Source: Oscillospiraceae bacterium
GTDB lineage: Bacteria; Bacillota; Clostridia; Oscillospirales; Acutalibacteraceae
DNA: 64,000 bases
NCBI GenBank assembly: GCA_902790325.1
Contig: CADARP010000001.1
Span: forward strand, 124,001-188,000
Reading direction: 5' to 3'
Part shown: positions 9,533 to 17,093 of the stretch, piece after piece
Position numbering within the stretch: position 1 is the stretch's first letter
Layout of the letters: each line of letters opens with the position of its first letter
Notes under the pieces: generated by a model
Seen by the model: the letters and a program-made list of their open reading frames with translations, nothing else
What the model was told of the DNA's origin: nothing
Database searches by the model: none
Program-made: the position numbers and the translations under genes

Positions 9533-10294
9533 TTGAAAACGCTGTTCCGTCTGATTTGCGGTTGTCTTGCTGTTGTCATACTCGGTAGTCTGTTTGCCTG
9601 CAGTTTGTTGGGGACGGATGAAGCGACGACGTCGGTTCCGACGACTGCCGCGCCGCAAAAACCGCAGATCGATCCCGATGTGAGCGCGCTGCTGCGCGGG
9701 TTCTATCAGGATCAGCTCCCGTCTATGGCGCTGCGCACCGGACTGCAGGATGCGTCGGGAGAAGAGGTTCGCTGCGATTTCTCGATGCTGCAGAAATCGG
9801 CGTTTGTGGATTATGACGGTGACGGCGAAAAAGAGATCATTCTGCTTTATGACGTGAGCGAACGAACGGGAAAGCGGAACCAGGATGTGGTCGTTTTCCT
9901 GAACGAAAAGGACGGAGGCGCTGTCGTCGACGGGTCCGAATCCGGTTCTTACGGCGCGTCAAAAGACAGTGAAACCTATATTATTTCGCGGTATAACTCG
10001 CGCATCTGCAAGGTGCGTTTTGTCAATAAGAGCAGCTACGAAGCTGTTTTGGTCGATTTCTTTGAGAACGACGGTTGGAAGACGTCCGTGACCGCTTATC
10101 ATCACATTTCGGATCACGACAACGTCAAACTCGAAGGTGATTCCTGCTACATCGACCATTCCGGCGGCGAGCTGTACGATGCCGTGACCGGCAAAGTGTA
10201 TTACAGCAAGGAAAAGTTCCTGAACTTCCGCACGGTCAACGACAACTATAACAATCTCGTAACCGCATTGCTTGCGGAAACAGTGCTTCCATAA
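9533..10294 (+). CDS. Lipoprotein of unknown function inside the eut operon
   Basis: A 253-residue protein with a lipoprotein signal (lipobox LFAC, Cys about 23) and a short Thr/Pro/Ala-rich linker, so it should sit on the outer face of the membrane. FVDYDGDGEKEIILLYD at about 87-103 is a DxDxDG calcium-binding-like loop of the VCBS/FG-GAP type. No enzyme family is recognised. The start is TTG at 9533 after GGAGAG. It has only 12 nt from eutE and about 50 nt to the shell gene, both on the same strand, so it is part of the operon. A cell-surface protein is not an expected member of a microcompartment operon. Confidence 0.7.
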   Translation: MKTLFRLICGCLAVVILGSLFACSLLGTDEATTSVPTTAAPQKPQIDPDVSALLRGFYQDQLPSMALRTGLQDASGEEVRCDFSMLQKSAFVDYDGDGEKEIILLYDVSERTGKRNQDVVVFLNEKDGGAVVDGSESGSYGASKDSETYIISRYNSRICKVRFVNKSSYEAVLVDFFENDGWKTSVTAYHHISDHDNVKLEGDSCYIDHSGGELYDAVTGKVYYSKEKFLNFRTVNDNYNNLVTALLAETVLP

Positions 10295-10345
10295 GGGGCA
10301 ACCCTTTTGAAGAATAGAAATTCTGAATACCAGGAGGAAATCAAA

Positions 10346-10642
10346 ATGGCAGAAACATTATTGGCATTAGGCATGGTCGAAACGAAGGGCCTCGTCGGTT
10401 CCGTGGAAGCGGCCGATGCAATGGTCAAGGCGGCAAACGTGCACCTGATCGGTAAGGTTCACGTCGGCGGCGGTCTTGTGACCGTTATGGTTCGCGGCGA
10501 CGTCGGCGCGGTCAAGGCTGCGACGGACGCAGGCGCTGCGGCAGCGTCCAAGGTCGGCGAGCTGATCTCCGTCCATGTCATTCCCAGACCCCACAGCGAA
10601 GTCGAGTACATTCTTCCCACGCTTGAGCACTGCGATAGATGA
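10346..10642 (+). CDS. eutM: Hexameric BMC shell protein (EutM/PduA type)
   Basis: Main hexagonal facet protein of the shell, 98 residues, one Pfam BMC domain. Typical features are [20 protein letters not shown] at the N-terminus, the pore-loop region [20 protein letters not shown] (about 39-58), and [13 protein letters not shown] near the end. The ATG at 10346 follows AGGAGG with a good gap; the longer frame from 10307 has no site. The last four bases overlap the start of eutT, so the genes are coupled. EutM is the likely name because the neighbours are eut genes, but sequence alone does not separate it from PduA or PduJ. Confidence 0.93.
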   Translation: MAETLLALGMVETKGLVGSVEAADAMVKAANVHLIGKVHVGGGLVTVMVRGDVGAVKAATDAGAAAASKVGELISVHVIPRPHSEVEYILPTLEHCDR

Positions 10643-11382
10643 GGATCCTGACAGAAGCGGACTTACGGTCCTCGCTGTCGCTTGAAGGGATCAAGATCTA
10701 CACTGTTCCTCCCGATGTATTTATTACCCCGGCGGCAAGAGAGTATCTTGCCGTCCGAGGAATCGGGATCGCCGTGAAAAGCGGCGTCAAAACGTGCTAT
10801 GACGACACAAGACGTGCGGGTTCCTCCGCGCGTATGCACGTGTTTGTCGATGCGAAGACCGGAAAGACGTACGACCAAAAGCCCGAGGATATGACGCATT
10901 TGCGTGATAATATCCTTATCAAAAAAACCGATCCTGTGATCGACTTCCGCGGGAAGCTCGATCTGCTCGAATCGGAGATCATTCTGGCGCAGATTGTGTC
11001 GGAACGGTTGGGGTATGCAAAAATGACGGCTGATCTCGGCGAAACGCTTGACTACACGCGCAATATCCTTGCGTGTGAAGTGTTGCAGAAGCCGGTTGAC
11101 GAGAATGTCATGCTGCTGGGTCTGTCGATACCCGAGCTTCGGCGCGTCTCTCACGACATCAAGTCGGAACTGGGACTGAAGACGCATCCGATGCCGGACT
11201 ACAAAATGGGAGAAATGCCCGCTGTGCTCAACAAACTGCGCGCGCTTGTGCGCCAGACGGAGCTTGCGGCTGCAAGAGCTGTGCCCGAACGTGTGGACAT
11301 CATCCGCGCGATGAATCGGCTCTCAAGCTGTATGCACATCCTGTTTTGCCGCTTTCTGGTCGGACAGTACGGCGCAAAGTAA
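10639..11382 (+). CDS. eutT: EutT-type cob(I)alamin adenosyltransferase
   Basis: Makes adenosylcobalamin, the cofactor of EutBC, from reduced cobalamin and ATP. The 247-residue protein shows the family order: ITEADLR at the N-terminus, [27 protein letters not shown] at about 86-112 (quoted as two joined conserved blocks), and the C-terminal helix with [14 protein letters not shown]. The HX11CCXXC metal site described for enterobacterial EutT is absent: no Cys lies between residues 54 and 145. A metal-independent EutT subgroup is known from Firmicutes, so this is a variant and not a defect. The PduS-like reductase downstream can supply its reduced substrate. Confidence 0.88.
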   Translation: MRILTEADLRSSLSLEGIKIYTVPPDVFITPAAREYLAVRGIGIAVKSGVKTCYDDTRRAGSSARMHVFVDAKTGKTYDQKPEDMTHLRDNILIKKTDPVIDFRGKLDLLESEIILAQIVSERLGYAKMTADLGETLDYTRNILACEVLQKPVDENVMLLGLSIPELRRVSHDIKSELGLKTHPMPDYKMGEMPAVLNKLRALVRQTELAAARAVPERVDIIRAMNRLSSCMHILFCRFLVGQYGAK

Positions 11383-11400
11383 AGAAGAGGTGCATGCACC

Positions 11401-12060
11401 ATGAATGAAAAAGAGATTCAACAGATCATCTCCTGCGTGCTCGAGCGGTATGCCGGCGCGACGGGCAGGTCTGTGCCTGCGCAGGCCAAGGACGATTCCG
11501 TATTTACCGAAGCTTCCGCGCGCCATGTGCATCTGACACAGTCGGACGTCGAGCGGCTTTTCGGCGCCGGTGCGCAGTTGAATCCTGTGCGCGATCTCTC
11601 ACAGCCCGGTCAGTTCCTGTCGGATAAGCGCGTCCGGCTGGTCACGCGCAAAGGAACGATTGACAACGTCGCTGTGCTCGGGCCCGTGCGTCCGGAAACG
11701 CAGGTCGAACTGTCCATGACGGACTGCCGTTCGCTCGGACTGAAAGCGCCTGTTAATATGTCCGGCGACCTGAACGGCGCGGCAGACGTGTGTATATACG
11801 GCGACAACGGGTTTATCGAAGCAAAACGCAGCGTGATCGTTGCCAAGGCGCATATCCATATGACGCCTGCGGATGCATCACGTTTCGGCGTGTCGGACGG
11901 CCAGCATGTGAAGGTTCGCGTGCAAAGCAGCCGCCCCGTGACGTTCGACGACGTTGTGATTCGCGTGAGTGAGAAATTTGCGCTTGCGATGCATATTGAT
12001 TTTGACGAAGCAAACGCCTGCCTTCTGGATAAAACGGCCAAGGCGTATATTGTAAAATAA
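11401..12060 (+). CDS. pduL: Phosphate acyltransferase PduL (EutD type)
   Basis: Converts acetyl-CoA and phosphate to acetyl phosphate, recycling CoA inside the organelle; acetyl phosphate then yields ATP in the cytosol. The 219-residue protein has the two PduL beta-barrel halves. Metal-binding motifs are SARHVHLT (about 39-46), KAHIHMTP (about 150-157) and AMHIDFDEANAC near the C-terminus. Residues 1-19 (MNEKEIQQIISCVLERYAG) form an amphipathic encapsulation helix. PduL replaces the unrelated Pta-type EutD of enterobacteria, the usual arrangement in Firmicute eut loci. Confidence 0.93.
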   Translation: MNEKEIQQIISCVLERYAGATGRSVPAQAKDDSVFTEASARHVHLTQSDVERLFGAGAQLNPVRDLSQPGQFLSDKRVRLVTRKGTIDNVAVLGPVRPETQVELSMTDCRSLGLKAPVNMSGDLNGAADVCIYGDNGFIEAKRSVIVAKAHIHMTPADASRFGVSDGQHVKVRVQSSRPVTFDDVVIRVSEKFALAMHIDFDEANACLLDKTAKAYIVK

Positions 12061-12083
12061 TACTCGGGAAAGAGGTGGCTCGG

Positions 12084-12737
12084 ATGCCGGAGCTTTCCAA
12101 AGAACAGCTTGTGGAGCTGATTACGCGCGAAGTCGTGCGCATCATGGGCGATTCCGTAGAGCCGGATACGGCGGAAAAAGCGGGATGTCCGGATGTGCTT
12201 GTGATCGGTCCTTCCGACAAGCTCCCAGTGCATATCCGCAACAAGTACAACCTGCGCTCGATCGAGTGCTACACGTGCGAGGCGGATATGGATAAATTTG
12301 AAAAAATCTATATTACGGCGCTCAATCTGACGGAGCTGGCGGATATCGCGCTCGGTCGGAATACGCGTGCCGTGCAGTGCGCGGTCATCAGCGGTCTGCT
12401 TTGCGGCAAAGAGATCTTTCTGATGGAATGCGCCCTTGAGTTCCGCAAAAAATCCACGACAATGAGCCGCGGGTTTTATCAGCTTCTGGAAGGTTACGTG
12501 CGTACACTGCAGAGTTTCGGTATCAAACTCGTCAACGGACAGACGCCGATCGACAAGTACACCGTGCGTTCCGGTCCGGGCGACGATCTGCCCGAGGGCA
12601 TCATTACCGAGGCAATGGCTGTTGCGATGCTCGAGAAACATACGGATCCCGTGATCCTGCTCAAGAAGGGGACTGTGGTCACGCCGTCCGCCAAGGACGT
12701 TTTCCTGCATGCGGGAAAAGTGCTCGAAATGGTTTGA
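12084..12737 (+). CDS. Firmicute-type ethanolamine utilization accessory protein (TIGR02536-like)
   Basis: A 217-residue protein that I recognise as the conserved 'ethanolamine utilization protein' of non-proteobacterial eut operons. Residues 1-20 (MPELSKEQLVELITREVVRI) look like an encapsulation helix. The core has PDVLVIGPSDKLP (about 40), then an ALNLTELADIALGR stretch and SGLLCGKEIFLME, an arrangement like flavoprotein-type Rossmann folds. Its biochemical role is not established to my knowledge. ATG 12084 was chosen over GTG 12075 because AGAGGTGG lies at the right distance. It sits between pduL and eutN, as in related loci. Confidence 0.75.
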   Translation: MPELSKEQLVELITREVVRIMGDSVEPDTAEKAGCPDVLVIGPSDKLPVHIRNKYNLRSIECYTCEADMDKFEKIYITALNLTELADIALGRNTRAVQCAVISGLLCGKEIFLMECALEFRKKSTTMSRGFYQLLEGYVRTLQSFGIKLVNGQTPIDKYTVRSGPGDDLPEGIITEAMAVAMLEKHTDPVILLKKGTVVTPSAKDVFLHAGKVLEMV

Positions 12738-12756
12738 GTGAATAAGGAGATACGCT

Positions 12757-13047
12757 ATGCTGATTTGTGAAGTGATCGGTCATGTGTGGGCAACCAAAAA
12801 GCAGGAAGGTATGGAAGGCTTTAAGCTGATGGTTGTGCGCGAGGTCGAAACCAATACCCATCGCGGCGATACGTTCGTGGCGGCCGATACGGTCGGCGCG
12901 GGCGTGGGTGAGCATGTGCTCGTGGTCGACGGCAGTACGGCGCGCCGTGCACTCGGCGGCGACGATTTTGTCGTGGACTGCGCGATTGTGGGTATTATCG
13001 ATACGATCGAATTGAAGCGCGAAGGCAATACGCAATTACATCTGTAA
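12757..13047 (+). CDS. eutN: Microcompartment vertex protein EutN/CcmL family
   Basis: Pentameric BMC-P protein that caps the vertices of the polyhedral shell; 96 residues, the normal size. Conserved features are the N-terminal MLICEVIGHVWATKK, the GFKLMVV strand, the FVAADTVGAGVGEHVLVV loop with the GAG.GE motif, STARRA, and the final strand VDCAIVGIIDTIEL. Part of the operon, with 19 nt from the previous gene and 24 nt to pduS. Confidence 0.95.
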   Translation: MLICEVIGHVWATKKQEGMEGFKLMVVREVETNTHRGDTFVAADTVGAGVGEHVLVVDGSTARRALGGDDFVVDCAIVGIIDTIELKREGNTQLHL

Positions 13048-13071
13048 TCGGGTTGGAAAGGACAGAACCAG

Positions 13072-14418
13072 ATGAGTCTGAAAGAGAAACTATTTGCTGC
13101 GGGCGTTGTGGGGTGCGGCGGCGCCGGATTCCCGACCCACGTCAAACTCTCCGGAAATATAGAGCATCTGATCCTCAACGGCGCGGAATGTGAACCGCTG
13201 CTGCGGACGGATCGCTATATTATGACAAACTTCGCAAAGGAGCTCGTGCAGACGGCGGAAGCGGTGCGCGCCGAGCTTGGCGCGGAGGATTGCACGTTCG
13301 GTCTGAAAAAAGGGTATAAGAGCGAGATCGCTGCGCTGACCGCGGAAATCGAAGCGCAGAAGGTCTCGAACCGTATCTTTTTGCACACCATGGACAGCTT
13401 TTATCCTGCCGGAGATGAACAGACTCTTGTGCGCGAGGTGACCGGCAAGACCGTTCCGCCGGCGGGCATTCCGCTGGACGTCGGTTGTGCGGTTACCAAT
13501 GTTGCGACGCTTTTGTGCATTTGTCACGCCTTGCAGGATGAACCGTTCACAGACAAGTTCCTGACTGTGACGGGAGAAGTCGCGCATCCGACTGTGCTCA
13601 AGGTGCCGCTCGGCACGTCGTTCCGCGAGTGTATTGCGCTTGCGGGCGGTGCGCTGTGTGATACGTATTTCCTGGTCTCCGGCGGACCGATGATGGGCCG
13701 TCCGATTCCCCAGGAACAGCTCGACAAAGAGTATGTGACCAAGACGACGTCCGGCATTCTGGTTCTGCCGAAAGACGGCTACCTCTCCAACCACAGCGCG
13801 ATCCCGATCTCTCATATGCTCAACCGTGCGCATTCCGCATGTATCCAGTGCAGCTATTGTACGCAAATGTGCCCGCGTCATCTGATGGGTCATCCGCTTC
13901 AGCCGCATCTGATCATGCGCAAGACGGCGCTCTCCGGAAAGCTGGACGGACTTCTGTCTGACCCGGCGATCCAGAATGCGTTGCTGTGCTGCGAATGCGG
14001 TATCTGCGAGATCTACGCGTGCCCGATGGGTTTGCAGCCGCGCCGCATCAACGGTATGCTGAAAAAGGCGTTGGGCGAAGCAGGCATCCGTTATCCGAAA
14101 GGCGAGGGGATGGGCGAGGAAAGCCATGTCCGCGATGCCAGAAAGGTGCCGTCCAAGAAAGCGGCCGCCAGAGCCGGCGTGCTGAAATACTATGACTACA
14201 CCATAACGGATCTTGTCGTTGCCGAACCGAAAGAAGTGTATTTGCCGCTGCGGCAGCATATCGGCGCGCCGTGCGATCCGATCGTTGCGGACGGCGAATA
14301 CGTCAAGCGCGGTCAACTGATCGGCAAATGCCCGGAAGGCAAACTCGGTACAAATCTGCACGCATCCATCGACGGCACGGCGACTGTGATCGGCACGTCG
14401 ATCCGCATCGTGCGCTAA
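13072..14418 (+). CDS. pduS: PduS-like cobalamin reductase (RnfC-related, two Fe-S clusters, FMN/NADH)
   Basis: Feeds electrons to cobalamin so that EutT can adenosylate it, and may pass electrons across the shell. The 448-residue protein starts with the Rnf/Nuo51-like flavin fold (GVVGCGGAGFPTHVK at 11-25; NGAECEPLL at 36-44). Two 4Fe-4S sites follow: C257-C260-C263-C267P and C306-C309-C312-C317P. A C-terminal SLBB/barrel-like region comes last (residues about 380-448). The PduT-like shell protein lies directly downstream; in propanediol systems PduS and PduT bind each other. Confidence 0.88.
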   Translation: MSLKEKLFAAGVVGCGGAGFPTHVKLSGNIEHLILNGAECEPLLRTDRYIMTNFAKELVQTAEAVRAELGAEDCTFGLKKGYKSEIAALTAEIEAQKVSNRIFLHTMDSFYPAGDEQTLVREVTGKTVPPAGIPLDVGCAVTNVATLLCICHALQDEPFTDKFLTVTGEVAHPTVLKVPLGTSFRECIALAGGALCDTYFLVSGGPMMGRPIPQEQLDKEYVTKTTSGILVLPKDGYLSNHSAIPISHMLNRAHSACIQCSYCTQMCPRHLMGHPLQPHLIMRKTALSGKLDGLLSDPAIQNALLCCECGICEIYACPMGLQPRRINGMLKKALGEAGIRYPKGEGMGEESHVRDARKVPSKKAAARAGVLKYYDYTITDLVVAEPKEVYLPLRQHIGAPCDPIVADGEYVKRGQLIGKCPEGKLGTNLHASIDGTATVIGTSIRIVR

Positions 14419-14439
14419 CCGGAAAGGAAGATACACATT

Positions 14440-14988
14440 ATGATGGAAACAATTGGGTTCCTTGAACTGAACAGTATTGCAAAGGGCGTCGAGGCGGCGG
14501 ATTATATTTTGAAAGCAGCCGAAGTCGAGCTCCTGTTCGCCAAGCCCGTTTGCCCCGGGAAATACAATGTGCTGTTCTGCGGCGAGGTCGCGGCAGTAAC
14601 GGCTTCTCTGGAGGCCGGTGAACGTTCGGCGGAGCATTTCGTTGTGGATAAGGTCGTTATTCCGCGCGTGCATCCGCAGGTGATCGCCGCTATCAATCTC
14701 GCATCTCCCGTGACCGACGTCAATGCGGTCGGCGTGATGGAGTTTTACAGCATCACCGCAGCCGTGTACGCGGCGGATGCGGCGGTCAAGGCGGCCGAAG
14801 TCGATTTGATGGATGTGCGTCTGGGATCGGGCATCGGCGGCAAATCGTTTGTTGTGTTGACCGGTGACGTGGCGGCTGTAAATGAGGCTGTCAAGGCAGG
14901 CGTTGCAACAGCGGAAGAGCAGGGATTTGTCGTTTCGAGCGTCGTGATTCCGAATCCGCGCCGTGAGATCTTTGAGTCTCTGATGTAA
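14440..14988 (+). CDS. pduT: PduT-like trimeric shell protein with a candidate Fe-S pore cysteine
   Basis: A 182-residue chain with two BMC domains (about 3-88 and 95-180). It forms a pseudohexameric tile. Cys38 in the pore-facing loop AKPVCPGKYN sits where PduT carries the cysteine that holds a 4Fe-4S cluster at the three-fold axis. The second domain has MEFYSITAAVYAADAAVK and GDVAAVNEAVKAG. ATG 14440 follows AAGGAAG at nine bases. Adjacent to the PduS-like gene (21 nt), supporting a shell-crossing electron path. It is the last shell gene of the operon. Confidence 0.9.
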   Translation: MMETIGFLELNSIAKGVEAADYILKAAEVELLFAKPVCPGKYNVLFCGEVAAVTASLEAGERSAEHFVVDKVVIPRVHPQVIAAINLASPVTDVNAVGVMEFYSITAAVYAADAAVKAAEVDLMDVRLGSGIGGKSFVVLTGDVAAVNEAVKAGVATAEEQGFVVSSVVIPNPRREIFESLM

Positions 14989-14990
14989 CC

Positions 14991-15782
14991 ATGAAAAGAG
15001 TAATTGCGCTCTGCATTTGCGCAAGCGTTGTTTTTTCGGCAGCATGCGGTCGGTCGGCACCTGCGGAAGTTTCGGATGTTCCGTCTTCCGTGACGCAGGT
15101 CACGGAACCGATCACGGCGCAGGACTTCTGGGCGGCAAACGATACCTACGGTGAATCGGCAGAATCCGGCGGCTTGCTTGTGCGCGACGAATCGGTTCTG
15201 TTCCGGACGGCGGATTCGCGGCGGCTTGAACCGATCGCAATCCAATATGCGCAGGACACGGTGCGCGGCGGCTTGTCTGATCCGGATTCGCTGCAGATCA
15301 CGGACTGTATCGTTTCCAACTGCGCCGATGACGGAGAAAACACGTATTATGTTGTTTCCTTCTCTTTCTCGTATGTCGTTGCGACCGGAGAGCGGATCGA
15401 CAACGCGGACAGTTACAGCATCGGCGTGCATAAGGCGGACAAGAAGGCTTTTGACGCCTCGAAAGAGATCAAGAAGGTACTGGACAAGTATTCTGTTTTT
15501 CGCAGGACGGATCAGCGTTTTGAATCCGAATCCGACACGAATGCGCCCGACGCTGATTCTGCGGCAGCCGAAAGCATAGCCGCGTCCCATCTGAAGAACG
15601 CGGACACGGGAAAAGTTCTCTCGGTTCGGAAACGGCCGGACGGTTCTGACGGCTCGCTGTTTACATGGGAAGTCCGATGCGAGGGAGAGAATGATTACGG
15701 AATGCGCATTCAGGATGTGTATACGGTCTATCTGCTTCATGAGGACGGAAAAATCGTTGAATTCGATCCGGATGCGCCGTGA
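14991..15782 (+). CDS. Second lipoprotein of unknown function at the end of the eut operon
   Basis: A 263-residue protein with a lipoprotein signal peptide; the lipobox reads FSAAC, with Cys at about 19. No known domain is recognised. The mature protein is acidic with a Ser/Asp/Ala-rich stretch (about 180-200) between two mixed alpha/beta segments. The start is two bases after the PduT-like stop with only a weak ribosome site, so translation may depend on coupling. It does not resemble the lipoprotein at 9533 in any segment I can align by eye. No convincing hairpin terminator was found between its stop and the rpmE promoter. Confidence 0.65.
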   Translation: MKRVIALCICASVVFSAACGRSAPAEVSDVPSSVTQVTEPITAQDFWAANDTYGESAESGGLLVRDESVLFRTADSRRLEPIAIQYAQDTVRGGLSDPDSLQITDCIVSNCADDGENTYYVVSFSFSYVVATGERIDNADSYSIGVHKADKKAFDASKEIKKVLDKYSVFRRTDQRFESESDTNAPDADSAAAESIAASHLKNADTGKVLSVRKRPDGSDGSLFTWEVRCEGENDYGMRIQDVYTVYLLHEDGKIVEFDPDAP

Positions 15783-15845
15783 TTTAAAAACAATTCTCCG
15801 ACAATCTGCTTCTATTAAATTTTTTCACTATTTCTAAAAAAATAC

Positions 15846-15874
15846 TTGCATTTTCAATATGTTTGTGTTATAAT
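15846..15874 (+). promoter_or_regulatory. Sigma-A promoter of rpmE
   Basis: TTGCAT (15846), 17-bp spacer, TATAAT (15869-15874), in AT-rich DNA 42 nt before the rpmE start. Confidence 0.8.
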
Positions 15875-15916
15875 CCGCATGTTGACCATTATGTATTAGA
15901 TGAAGAGGTGACAAGA

Positions 15917-16120
15917 ATGAAACAGGGAATCCACCCCAAGTATGAGAAAACGACAATCCGTTGTGCATGCGGCGAGGTCATCGAGACTTCCTCCACGAAA
16001 GAGAATCTTCGCGTGGATATTTGCTCCAAGTGCCATCCGTTCTTTACAGGCAAGCAGAAGCTTGTGGATACCGGCGGACGCGTTGATCGCTTCAAGAAGC
16101 GCTACAATCTCGATAAATAA
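15917..16120 (+). CDS. rpmE: 50S ribosomal protein L31, zinc-binding (C+) form
   Basis: Small subunit of the large ribosomal particle, 67 residues. It has the cysteines of the zinc-binding form (Cys-x-Cys at about 17-19 and Cys-x-x-Cys near 36-39) and the conserved [20 protein letters not shown] block. ATG 15917 follows GAAGAGGTG; the longer frame from 15863 overlaps the promoter and was not used. It has its own promoter and terminator, so it is a single-gene unit separating the eut operon from the next operon. Confidence 0.96.
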   Translation: MKQGIHPKYEKTTIRCACGEVIETSSTKENLRVDICSKCHPFFTGKQKLVDTGGRVDRFKKRYNLDK

Positions 16121-16130
16121 CGACACAAAG

Positions 16131-16162
16131 GTCTGGTTCGATTTTAACGAATCAGACTTTTC
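16131..16162 (+). terminator. Rho-independent terminator of rpmE
   Basis: A ten-pair stem GTCTGGTTCG / CGAATCAGAC (one G-T pair) with a short AT loop, followed by TTTTCGTTTTT. Confidence 0.85.
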
Positions 16163-16247
16163 GTTTTTATTATGCCGCTGCATGGCGGCATTTACTGCAT
16201 ATTGAACAAAAAATGAGAAAAAAAGACCGTTGTTTGCATAAAAAGTG

Positions 16248-16276
16248 TTGAAATTCTCAAGTGATTATGTTATAGT
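16248..16276 (+). promoter_or_regulatory. Sigma-A promoter of the SCP2-aminotransferase-transketolase operon
   Basis: TTGAAA (16248-16253), 17-bp spacer, TATAGT (16271-16276). GGGAGG precedes the first gene 46 nt downstream. Between the rpmE terminator and this promoter only a small GC hairpin (around 16172-16190) is visible. Confidence 0.75.
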
Positions 16277-16321
16277 AATTATGTTTAAACCTATCTTATT
16301 TTAAATGAGGGAGGAATCACT

Positions 16322-17080
16322 TTGACTGATGCAAAAACTTTAGCGTACATCAACATGTTCGCGGTGCTCGGCTCGCTGGAAAATTTGTGCAAGCTGGACG
16401 AACAGGCCAAGAACATCTTGGAAGGTACCAAACCTGTGTCGATCGGTTTCGACGTCAAGGACGGACCGAAGGCGACCCTGAGCTTTGAAGACGGCAAGTG
16501 CCTGATTACGGAGGGCTGCGCGGATTGCGATATCCGTCTGCCGTTCTCGTCGCCCGAAAAGTTCAACGGCCTGATCGACGGAACGGTCACGCCTGTACCG
16601 ACCAAGGGCTTTTCCAAGATCGGCTTTCTTCTGAAGACGTTTGTTCCGCTGACCGACCGTCTGAACGAGGTCATGCGTCCCACGGAAGAAGCACTCAAAG
16701 ATCCGGCTCTGTTTGATCTGAATACGCGTATGACGTTTTATGTTGTTGCCGTTGCGATTTCGCAGCTCGGCAATCATGATCCGATCAGCACGTTCAGCGC
16801 ACAGAATATTGACGACGGCGATCTGTTGATGTCCATCAAAGACGGCCCGAAGGCGGTCATCCGTGCGAAGGATCACGTTCTGACGACGATCAAGGATTGC
16901 AAGGGCAATCCGAGATCCGTGATGGAATTCGGCTCCATGCAGCTGGCGAACGATCTGTTCAATGACAAGGTCAATTCCCTTTCCTGCATCGGTGACGGCA
17001 CCATCACCATGAAGGGCATGATCTCCATGCTTGACAACATGAACAGAATTCTCGACAGAGTAGCGCTGTATCTGGCGTAA
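16322..17080 (+). CDS. SCP2-like (sterol carrier fold) protein 1
   Basis: A 252-residue protein with no signal peptide and no membrane segment, so cytosolic. The pattern of a hydrophobic helix, an SIGFDVKDGPKATLSFEDGK beta stretch (about 41-60), CDIRLPFSSPEKFNGLIDGT (about 71-90) and a later block KAVIRAKDHVLT...SLSCIGDGTITMKGMISML resembles two SCP2-like lipid-binding halves. The family call is by eye and moderate. TTG at 16322 is the start; GGGAGGAATCAC is upstream. It begins a tight operon with an aminotransferase and a split transketolase, and a similar protein ends that operon at 20271. Presumed role: binding or presenting a hydrophobic substrate. Confidence 0.6.
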   Translation: MTDAKTLAYINMFAVLGSLENLCKLDEQAKNILEGTKPVSIGFDVKDGPKATLSFEDGKCLITEGCADCDIRLPFSSPEKFNGLIDGTVTPVPTKGFSKIGFLLKTFVPLTDRLNEVMRPTEEALKDPALFDLNTRMTFYVVAVAISQLGNHDPISTFSAQNIDDGDLLMSIKDGPKAVIRAKDHVLTTIKDCKGNPRSVMEFGSMQLANDLFNDKVNSLSCIGDGTITMKGMISMLDNMNRILDRVALYLA

Positions 17081-17093
17081 GGGAGGTTATCAG

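Noticed and set aside
10293..10308. AAGGG/CCCTT hairpin before the BMC shell gene as a terminator
   Set aside because: Five pairs only; too weak to end transcription in the middle of an operon, although mild attenuation cannot be excluded.
13090..15060. Minus-strand open frame of 656 residues over the pduS and pduT-like genes
   Set aside because: Shadow; composition rich in Arg/His/Gln and no family features.
16170..16192. Small TGCCGC/GCGGCA hairpin after rpmE
   Set aside because: Short stem without a T-run; the terminator at 16131 already explains the end of rpmE.
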